Assembly: GCF_004794465.1 (NCBI RefSeq)
Contig: NZ_SSDJ01000143.1
Coordinates: forward strand, 1 to 56,118
Direction: 5' to 3'
Length of the DNA stretch: 56,118 bases
From: Microbacterium sp. K24
Lineage (GTDB): Bacteria > Actinomycetota > Actinomycetes > Actinomycetales > Microbacteriaceae
The stretch's first letter is position 1; each line of letters begins with the position of its first letter. Made by a program: the position numbers and the translations under genes. The notes under the pieces are model-generated. The model saw only the letters and a program-made list of their open reading frames with translations. It ran no database searches and was not told the DNA's origin. This document shows positions 50,030 to 56,118 of the stretch, in pieces.

Positions 50030-50962
50030 ATGAAGCTTCGCGCTCTCCCCGCCCTCGCCGGCGCGGCGATCCTCGCTATCGGTCTCGCCGCGTGTTCCGG
50101 CCCGGCCGACGCCACCTCCTCCACCCCCGGCGCCGACGAGTCGTCGGCCGGTGGCAGCTTCGCCGTCGACGAGAACACCCTCGTCTTCGGCGTCGTCCCC
50201 GACTCGGTCGACACGGAGACCAACTACCAGCCGCTGATGGACTACATCGCCGAGATCACCGGCAAGACCGTCGAGTACCACGAGTCGACCGACTACGCCG
50301 CACTCATCGAGGCCGCCGTCGCCGGCAAGGTCGACGTCGCCTCGTTCTCGGGCTTCACCTACGTCACCGCGACCAACAACGGCGCCAAGCTCACCCCGAT
50401 CTCCTCCATCGTGACCGACGAGGGCCAGGAGCCGGGCTACTACTCCCAGGCGATCGTGCCCAAGGACAGCGACATCTCCAGCATCGAGGACTTCAAGGGC
50501 AAGAAGGTCTGCTTCGTCGACCCGTCGTCGACGTCGGGCTACCTCTTCCCGTCGTACAACCTGCTGAAGGCGGGCATCGACCCGAAGACCGACATCACCC
50601 CCGTGTTCGCCGGCAAGCACGACGTCAGCGTGCAGAAGACCGGTGAGGGCGCCGAGTGCGAGGTCGGGTTCGCCGAGGACTCCGAGGTCGAGAAGTCGGA
50701 TGCCGTGAAGGTCATCGACGAGACGATGGTCCCGGGCGCGCCCCTGGTCTTCTCGTCGACGCTCCCCGATGACGTGTCCCAGAAGCTGATCGACGGCCTC
50801 GCGGACATCACGATCGACGACATCATCGCCGCGGGCATCGACAGCGCCGACTCCGACTCCTTCCGCAGCGTGTTCTACGCCACGAAGCCGGTCGACGACG
50901 CGTACTACGACGTCATCCGCGACATCTGCAAGGAGACCGAAGCCGAGCAGTGCCAGGGCTGA
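50030..50962 (+). CDS. phnD: Phosphonate ABC transporter substrate-binding lipoprotein
   Basis: 310 residues. ATG with GAAAGG. Lipobox GLAACSG, a Thr/Ser/Pro linker, then the PhnD fold: LVFGVVPDSVDTETNYQPLMDYI, DYAALIEAAVAGKVDVASFSGFTYV, GKKVCFVDPSSTSGYLFPSYNLLKAGID, VFAGKHDVSVQ. PhnD-like proteins bind 2-aminoethylphosphonate, methylphosphonate or phosphite. Followed by a long repeat before phnC. Confidence 0.92.
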   Translation: MKLRALPALAGAAILAIGLAACSGPADATSSTPGADESSAGGSFAVDENTLVFGVVPDSVDTETNYQPLMDYIAEITGKTVEYHESTDYAALIEAAVAGKVDVASFSGFTYVTATNNGAKLTPISSIVTDEGQEPGYYSQAIVPKDSDISSIEDFKGKKVCFVDPSSTSGYLFPSYNLLKAGIDPKTDITPVFAGKHDVSVQKTGEGAECEVGFAEDSEVEKSDAVKVIDETMVPGAPLVFSSTLPDDVSQKLIDGLADITIDDIIAAGIDSADSDSFRSVFYATKPVDDAYYDVIRDICKETEAEQCQG

Positions 50963-50988
50963 TGCCCTGAGCCCGCTTCGCTCCCGTC

Positions 50989-51067
50989 CGTTGAGCGAGG
51001 GAGCGAAGCGAGCGAGACGAAACGCCGTCCGTGAGGACACGTTTCGTCTCGCTCCGCTCGCTCAACG
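50989..51067. repeat. REP-like long imperfect palindrome between phnD and phnC
   Basis: The left arm (50989-51024, cgttgagcgagg...gagacgaaacg) is the imperfect reverse complement of the right arm (51040-51067, cgtttcgtctcg...ctcgctcaacg). The outer 11 and inner 14 bases of each arm match. It would form a strong mRNA hairpin that separates phnD from the transporter genes. A half copy lies at 42.9 kb. Confidence 0.75.
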
Positions 51068-51098
51068 ACCGAGCTTCAGAGAATCACAGGAGAACCTC

Positions 51099-51926
51099 AT
51101 GAACGCCGCATCGGATGCCCTCGTCCGCCTCACCCGCGTGACGAAGACCTTCGGGACGACCACCGCTCTCAAGGACGTGTCGCTCGAGGTCTCCCGTGGC
51201 GAGATCGTCGTGCTGCTCGGGCTCAGCGGGTCCGGCAAGTCGACGCTGCTCCGCCACCTCGACGGTCTCGAGCTCCCCACCGCGGGGTCGGTCGAGGTGC
51301 TCGGTCAGCAGGTGCCGACGCTGAAGGGCCGCCCGCTGCGGAACCTGCGCAGCCGCGTCGGCTTCATCTTCCAGCAGTTCGAGCTCGTGCCCTCGCTGAC
51401 GGTGCTCGAGAACGTGCTGACCGGATCGCTCTCGGGTGTGCGCGGTCCGCGCCTCGGCCTCTGGGGCTACAGCAAGGCTTCGAAGCTCACGGCACTCGAG
51501 CACCTCGACCGCGTCGGCCTGCTCGACCGGGCGTACCAGCGCAGCGATACCCTCTCCGGCGGGCAGCAGCAGCGCGTCGCGATCGCCCGGGCGCTCATGC
51601 AGAAGCCCGACATCCTGCTCGCCGACGAGCCCGTCGCCTCGCTCGACCCGGAGTCGAGCGACCAGGTCATGGCACTGATCCGCGAGATCGCCGCCGACGA
51701 GGGCCTCACGGTCGTCTGCAGCCTGCACCAGGTCGATCTCGCGATCTCGTGGGCCGACCGCATCGTCGGGCTCCGTCACGGCGAGGTCGTGCTCGACACT
51801 CCGACGACCGACCTCACCAAGGCCGAGGTCATGGAGATCTACGGCCGCGTCGCCACGACGACCGCCGAGATAGCCGCCGTGGCGATCGAGCTCGCGGATG
51901 CCGCGACGCAGGTGTCGGCATCATGA
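51099..51926 (+). CDS. phnC: Phosphonate ABC transporter ATP-binding protein
   Basis: 275 residues. Walker A GLSGSGKST, Q-loop FQQFELV, signature LSGGQQQRVAIARAL, Walker B ILLADEPVASLDPES and the switch His in CSLHQVD. The insertion SGVRGPRLGLWGY between Q-loop and signature is typical of PhnC. ATG at 51099 with CAGGAG. Ends in an ATGA overlap with phnE. Confidence 0.94.
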   Translation: MNAASDALVRLTRVTKTFGTTTALKDVSLEVSRGEIVVLLGLSGSGKSTLLRHLDGLELPTAGSVEVLGQQVPTLKGRPLRNLRSRVGFIFQQFELVPSLTVLENVLTGSLSGVRGPRLGLWGYSKASKLTALEHLDRVGLLDRAYQRSDTLSGGQQQRVAIARALMQKPDILLADEPVASLDPESSDQVMALIREIAADEGLTVVCSLHQVDLAISWADRIVGLRHGEVVLDTPTTDLTKAEVMEIYGRVATTTAEIAAVAIELADAATQVSAS

Positions 51927-53665
51927 CGGTTCTCGCAGGGCGCCCGTCGACCGGCTCGGGCACACGAGGCCCTCGGCCGACGGTCGCCGAGCGCGCACCG
52001 AAGCGCCCCCTCTCCCCGGAGCGCCTCGCCGCATCGCTGACCCTGCTCGCGCTGCTCGTGATCGGAATCCTCGCGGTCAACGAGGTCGGCATCTCGATCC
52101 CCGCGATGGTGCAGAGCTGGGGCAACGCCGAGAACTTCATGGCCCGGGTCGGCGGCCTGTCGTTCCCCGAGCCCGGTGACCTCGCCTGGCTGATCGCCCT
52201 CACCGTCGGGCTCGTCCTCGTCGGCACCCTCCTCGCCGCGGTGCTCTCGGTGCCGATCGCCTACCTCGCCGCCTCCAACACCACGCCGGGCAGCGGCTGG
52301 CGTGCGGCCGCCCGCTTCATCGGCGTGCTGACCCGCGCGCTCCCGGACGTCGTCCTCGCGATGGCGTTCGTGCTCATGTTCTCGCTCGGCACGCTCCCCG
52401 GCATCCTCGCCATCGGCATCCACTCGATCGGCATGATCTCGAAGATGTTCGCCGATGCGATCGAGCAGGTCGACGAAGGTCCTCGTCTCGCGATCCGCGC
52501 CGCCGGCGGTTCGAAGATGCAGGAGTTCACCTCCGGCATCCTTCCGCAGGTTCTGCCCAGCTGGGTCGCGACCGTGCTGCACCGCAACGACATCAACCTG
52601 CGCGGCAGCGTCGTGCTCGGCTACGTCGGGGTCGCCGGCCTCGGCCTCGAGATGTCGTACGCCTTCAAGGCGCTCAACTACGGCAAGGGCCTCGGCATCG
52701 CGCTGGTCATCTTCCTCCTCTGCGTGGTGATGGAGATCGTGTCGAGCCTGGTGCGCGGCGCGATGCTCGGACAGCAGAAGCAGACCCGTTCGTGGATGGA
52801 CCGCCTCCTGCACCCGCGGCTGCGCGGCCGTGCCGCCGAGCCGACGACGGGCCGCGCCGCGTGGGCGGCCAGCCCCCAGACGGCCGTGCGCCGTCCCTGG
52901 ACCGCACAGCGCGTGCAGCACACGATCGCCGGCATCGTCGCCGTGCTCGTCGTGGTCGGCAGCGTCGTGGTGAGCCAGATCAACTGGCTCGACTTCTTCA
53001 CCTTCTGGGCGAAGCTCCCCGAGGTCGCCGCGAAGTTCTGGCCGCCGTCGTTCGGCAGCTACGACGCCACCGTCATGTTCGAGGCCATGCGCGACACCGT
53101 CGCGATCGCGCTCGCCGCGACCGTGCTGACGCTGCTGCCCTCAATCGTCCTCGGCTCGCTCGCCGCGAGCAACGTCGCACCGACCTCGGGCGCGCGCGGC
53201 GTGGCCCGGTTCCTGCTGGTCGGTATCCGCGGCATCCCCGAGCTGATCCTCGCGATCGTGCTCGTCGTGATCACGGGCCTCGGACCGCAGGCCGGCGTCA
53301 TCGCGCTGGCGATCGGCGGGATCGGACTGCTCGGCAAGCTCATCGCCGACTCCTTCGAAGAGGTCGGCCGCGGACCGGAGCGCGCTCTGCGCGCGGTCGG
53401 CGCCACGCGACTGCAGACCTACGCCTCGGCGACGGTCCCGCAGGGGATGCAGGCGCTGATCGGCCACAGCTTCTACATGCTCGACACGAACATCCGCGCG
53501 GCGACGATCCTCGGCATCGTCGGCGGCGGCGGCGTCGGCTACTACCTGCTCAACGCCAGCCAGGGCTCGCGCTACGAGACCGTGACCGCGATCGTGCTGA
53601 TGATCCTCGCGACCGTGCTGGTGGTCGAAGGGCTCGCGATGTGGATGAGGAAGGTGTTCCGATGA
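51923..53665 (+). CDS. phnE: Fused two-domain phosphonate ABC permease
   Basis: 580 residues in which two PhnE-type permease domains are joined: domain 1 about residues 30-275 (EAA-like loop DEGPRLAIRAAGGSKMQEFT) and domain 2 about 325-580 (loop GRGPERALRAVGATRLQTYA), separated by a basic cytoplasmic linker. Each has the PhnE end motif (RGSVVLGYVGVAGLG and RAATILGIVGGGGVG). Other species use a single-domain homodimer or two genes. Overlaps phnC and the oxidoreductase gene by 4 nt. Confidence 0.92.
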   Translation: MTVLAGRPSTGSGTRGPRPTVAERAPKRPLSPERLAASLTLLALLVIGILAVNEVGISIPAMVQSWGNAENFMARVGGLSFPEPGDLAWLIALTVGLVLVGTLLAAVLSVPIAYLAASNTTPGSGWRAAARFIGVLTRALPDVVLAMAFVLMFSLGTLPGILAIGIHSIGMISKMFADAIEQVDEGPRLAIRAAGGSKMQEFTSGILPQVLPSWVATVLHRNDINLRGSVVLGYVGVAGLGLEMSYAFKALNYGKGLGIALVIFLLCVVMEIVSSLVRGAMLGQQKQTRSWMDRLLHPRLRGRAAEPTTGRAAWAASPQTAVRRPWTAQRVQHTIAGIVAVLVVVGSVVVSQINWLDFFTFWAKLPEVAAKFWPPSFGSYDATVMFEAMRDTVAIALAATVLTLLPSIVLGSLAASNVAPTSGARGVARFLLVGIRGIPELILAIVLVVITGLGPQAGVIALAIGGIGLLGKLIADSFEEVGRGPERALRAVGATRLQTYASATVPQGMQALIGHSFYMLDTNIRAATILGIVGGGGVGYYLLNASQGSRYETVTAIVLMILATVLVVEGLAMWMRKVFR

Positions 53666-54801
53666 CCCGCACGAACGACACGGCGGATGTGGTCGTCGCC
53701 GGCGCCGGCATCGTCGGTCTCGGCGCCGCCTATGCCGCGGCGCGCCGCGGCCTGAGCGTGATCGTCGTCGACCGCACCGACGGCCCGGGTGGGGCGACGA
53801 TCCGCAACTTCGGCCACCTCTGCATCGGGGCGCAGGCCGGCGAGGCACGCCGCTACGCCGACGTCTCCCGTGAGCTCTGGCTGCGGCTCTCCCGCGACGC
53901 CGGGTTCTGGCTGCGAGAGTCCGGCACGCTGGTCGCGGCACGTCACGACGACGAGATCGCCGTGCTGGAAGCCGCCGTTCCGGGCGGCGGAATCCGGATG
54001 CTGGACGCGGACGAGCTGCTCCGCCGCGCGCCGCTCCGCCGCGACGGGATCGTCGGCGGCGCGCTCGTCGAGACCGACCTGCAGACCGACCCGCGCACCG
54101 CGGCCGACGCCATCGTGCGGCATCTGCGCCGTCTCGGCGTGCAGTTCCGCTTCCGCACCGCCGTCACCCAGCTCAGCGCGGGACGCGTCGAGACCACCAG
54201 AGGCACCATCGTCACCGGGCACACGGTCGTCGCCGTGAACCACGACCTCGACCAGCTGCTCCCCGAGATCGCCGAGCGCCGTGGCATCCAGCGCTGCGCA
54301 CTCGACATGATGCGCGCGGCCGTGACGCTGCGGCATCCGCTGACGGCCCCGCTTCTCACCGGCTGGTCGCTCGTGCGCTACGGGCGGTTCTCCGAGGGGC
54401 CGGAGGCCGCCGCGCTCCGGGAGCGCCTGCACGCCGAGCGCCCCGATCTCGCGGCTCTCGACCTCAACCAGATGTACACGCAGCTGCCCGACGGCACGCT
54501 CATCATCGGCGACTCCCACGCCACCGCCGTGTCGCCGGCGCCGTTCCAGCCCGAGGCCGCCTTCGCCGCGTTCCTCGCCGAGGCCGAGGCGCTGTTCGAC
54601 ATGCCGGCTCCTCGGGTGCTCGAGCGCTGGCAGGGCGTCTACGCCAAGGGAAGCGAGGAGTTCCTGATCGAACGCGGCGACGAGGGTGCGCTGGTGCTCG
54701 CCGCGACGACCGGCATCGGAATGACGACGGGTCTGGGGCTCGCCGAAGAGAATCTCACCGCCGCCTTCGGGTGGACCCCTGCGATGGAAGGAACATCATG
54801 A
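53662..54801 (+). CDS. FAD-dependent oxidoreductase of phosphonate clusters (TIGR03364 type)
   Basis: 379 residues of the D-amino-acid-oxidase fold. Dinucleotide motif VVAGAGIVGLGAAYAAARRG at the N-terminus, then GGATIRNFGHLCIG, and near the C-terminus FLIERGDEGALVLAATTGIGMTTGLGLAEE. Relatives in phosphonate operons oxidise 2-aminoethylphosphonate or N-methylated forms to phosphonoacetaldehyde. In this operon it would supply the substrate of the HAD enzyme that follows. Overlaps both neighbours by 4 nt. Confidence 0.85.
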   Translation: MTRTNDTADVVVAGAGIVGLGAAYAAARRGLSVIVVDRTDGPGGATIRNFGHLCIGAQAGEARRYADVSRELWLRLSRDAGFWLRESGTLVAARHDDEIAVLEAAVPGGGIRMLDADELLRRAPLRRDGIVGGALVETDLQTDPRTAADAIVRHLRRLGVQFRFRTAVTQLSAGRVETTRGTIVTGHTVVAVNHDLDQLLPEIAERRGIQRCALDMMRAAVTLRHPLTAPLLTGWSLVRYGRFSEGPEAAALRERLHAERPDLAALDLNQMYTQLPDGTLIIGDSHATAVSPAPFQPEAAFAAFLAEAEALFDMPAPRVLERWQGVYAKGSEEFLIERGDEGALVLAATTGIGMTTGLGLAEENLTAAFGWTPAMEGTS

Positions 54802-55511
54802 CCACGACCACTCCTCTCGAACTCCTCGTGCTCGACATGGCGGGAACGACGGTGCTCGACGACGGCGTCGTGGAGCAGGCGTTCCAGCGCGCCGCCGAGC
54901 GCACGGGCGTCGCCGACCGGATGCCGTGGGCCGAGGCCCTCGACCACGTCCGCGTCACGATGGGACAGTCCAAGATCGACGTCTTCACCCACCTCGCCGG
55001 CGGCGACGTCGCTGCCGCCGAGCGTGCCACCGCCGCCTTCGAAGGCGCCTACGCCGAGATCGTCGCAGAGCAGGGCGTCACCGAGATCCCCGGGGCCGCG
55101 GATGCCATCCAGGGACTGAAGGATGCCGGGCTCACGGTCGTGCTCACCACGGGCTTCGCTCCGGTCACCCGCGACGCCCTGATCGAGGGGCTCGGCTGGC
55201 GCGACCTCATCGACCTGGCGCTGTCGCCCGTCGACGCCGGACGTGGCCGGCCCGCGCCCGACCTCGTGCTCGCCGCCCTGCTGCGCACGCAGACCTCGTC
55301 CGTCCGGGCAGTGGCCGTCGCCGGTGACACGGTCAGCGACGTCGAGTCCGGCCGGCGTGCCGGGGCGGGCTTCGTCGCCGGCGTGCTCAGCGGCGCCCAC
55401 GATCGCGCGGCCCTCGACGCAGCGGGAGCCGATGCCGTGCTCGACGACGTGACCGGGCTGCGCGACGTGCTGGCCGAGCGCGGACTGCTCCGCGTCGTCG
55501 CCGCCTCCTGA
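54798..55511 (+). CDS. Phosphonatase-like HAD hydrolase (TIGR03351 type)
   Basis: 237 residues. HAD motif I with the phosphonatase-style LDMAGTTVLDDG (nucleophile Asp), motif II TTGFAP, a GRGRPAPDLVLAAL block and motif IV VAGDTVSDVESG. The cap contains TMGQSKIDVF, whose Lys could play the Schiff-base role of PhnX Lys53. It probably cleaves the C-P bond of phosphonoacetaldehyde or a close analogue. ATG at 54798 in an ATGA overlap. Confidence 0.85.
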   Translation: MTTTTPLELLVLDMAGTTVLDDGVVEQAFQRAAERTGVADRMPWAEALDHVRVTMGQSKIDVFTHLAGGDVAAAERATAAFEGAYAEIVAEQGVTEIPGAADAIQGLKDAGLTVVLTTGFAPVTRDALIEGLGWRDLIDLALSPVDAGRGRPAPDLVLAALLRTQTSSVRAVAVAGDTVSDVESGRRAGAGFVAGVLSGAHDRAALDAAGADAVLDDVTGLRDVLAERGLLRVVAAS

Positions 55512-55525
55512 GACGGCGACACGAC

Positions 55526-56118
55526 ATGGGCACCCTGCTGATCCGTCCACCCGGCCACCGGCGCGACGTCGCCCTGCGCCCCGCGGCCACGGCGATGGTG
55601 TGGATCGGTGAAGGGCACCCGCACGAGACGATCGCGGTGCCCGGCGTCGCCCTCGCCGACGGCGACGTGCTCGTCGCGGTCGAGATGTCCACGATCTGCG
55701 GCTCCGACGTGCACACCGTGCAGGGCCGCCGATCCGCTCCCACGCCGCTGGTGCTCGGGCACGAGAGCGTGGGGCGCGTGATCGCCACCGGCGACCACGG
55801 AGCGGATGCCGTCGACGGCACACCGCTGCGGATCGGAGACCGCGTCGTGTGGTCTGTCACGATCTCCTGCGGTTCGTGCGACCGCTGCCGGCACGGGATG
55901 CCGCAGAAGTGCCGCACCCTCGGCAAATACGGTCACGACCGCGTGGGCGTGCACGGCGACCTCACGGGTGCGTTCGCGACCCACGTGCAGCTGCGGGAGG
56001 GGACCGCGATCGTCCGCGTGCCCGAGGCGCTCCCGGCATCCGTCCTCGCTCCCGCGTCGTGCGCGACGGCGACGGCGTGGGCCGCCGTGGCGCGCGCCGC
56101 ACGGGACCGCGATCTCGA
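55526..56118 (+). CDS. Zinc-dependent dehydrogenase of phosphonate clusters (3' end outside window)
   Basis: 197 residues are visible. Catalytic zinc ligands Cys58 (STICGSDVH), His63 and the GHE pair at 79-80; the structural-zinc loop SCGSCDRCRHGMPQKC follows at about 125-140. These place it in the medium-chain alcohol dehydrogenase family (TIGR03366 type in phosphonate operons). Likely role: oxidation of the aldehyde or alcohol made by the HAD step. ATG at 55526, 14 nt after the previous stop; no clear ribosome site. Truncated by the window, not by mutation. Confidence 0.82.
   Translation, partial: MGTLLIRPPGHRRDVALRPAATAMVWIGEGHPHETIAVPGVALADGDVLVAVEMSTICGSDVHTVQGRRSAPTPLVLGHESVGRVIATGDHGADAVDGTPLRIGDRVVWSVTISCGSCDRCRHGMPQKCRTLGKYGHDRVGVHGDLTGAFATHVQLREGTAIVRVPEALPASVLAPASCATATAWAAVARAARDRDL

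Noticed and set aside
1..56118. CRISPR arrays, insertion sequences, prophage genes, tRNA or rRNA genes
   Set aside because: No regularly spaced repeats, transposase motifs, integrase, phage structural genes or RNA-gene cores were found.

Overview
The window is high-GC DNA with dense, often 4-nt-overlapping genes, GTG and occasional TTG starts, no rRNA, tRNA, insertion sequence or CRISPR, and many lipoproteins and carbohydrate ABC transporters. This points to an actinobacterium, most likely Microbacterium or another member of the Microbacteriaceae. The assignment is inference from gene content and codon style, not from a marker gene.

Layout. 1-2.7 kb: the tail of a membrane-anchored protein, two lipoproteins, a PAP2 phosphatase and a DUF1206 membrane protein. 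2.8-6 kb: a 46-residue zinc-ribbon protein, an AraC regulator behind a perfect inverted repeat, a Tat-exported protein, and a haem-oxygenase-like diiron enzyme coupled to a CDGSH Fe-S protein. 6-11 kb: unknown membrane proteins, including three coupled membrane-anchored genes, a GH114-like lipoprotein and an esterase. 11-17.7 kb: FMN reductase, DUF899, an MFS exporter, a YbdK-type carboxylate-amine ligase, small stress-type proteins, a Met/Cys-rich Csp copper-storage protein and an FBP-domain protein.

17.8-24.5 kb: a beta-glucoside uptake and hydrolysis operon (binding protein, two permeases, GH3 glucosidase) with a divergent LacI regulator and a LacI-type operator. 24.4-28.3 kb: a tryptophan-kynurenine operon (kynA, an amidohydrolase, kynU, PaaX regulator) in which the amidohydrolase sits where a formamidase is expected. 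28.5-33.2 kb: a divergent amino-sugar or sialic-acid type ABC operon with a HutC-type GntR regulator and NanE, preceded by two identical operator cores. Neither sugar transporter has its own ATPase gene.

33.2-46.8 kb: a second GCS2-like ligase; an amidase-agmatine deiminase pair divergent from a TetR-decarboxylase pair; an alpha/beta hydrolase broken by an in-frame TAG; TetR and an MBL hydrolase sharing a doubly repeated operator; an NCS1 permease with a cysteine hydrolase; an M18 aminopeptidase; and an EamA transporter behind a ykkC-family (probably guanidine-I) riboswitch with a visible ribosome-site-sequestering hairpin.

46.8-49.1 kb: a NarL-type two-component system whose response regulator and kinase are divergent. 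Between them lie an inverted repeat and a 15-residue peptide ORF with a strong ribosome site, and after the kinase comes an intergenic stretch of five consecutive hairpins that may be a small RNA. 49.1-56.1 kb: a phosphonate uptake and catabolism operon (phnD, phnC, fused phnE, FAD oxidoreductase, phosphonatase-like HAD enzyme, zinc dehydrogenase cut by the window end) with a divergent GntR regulator.
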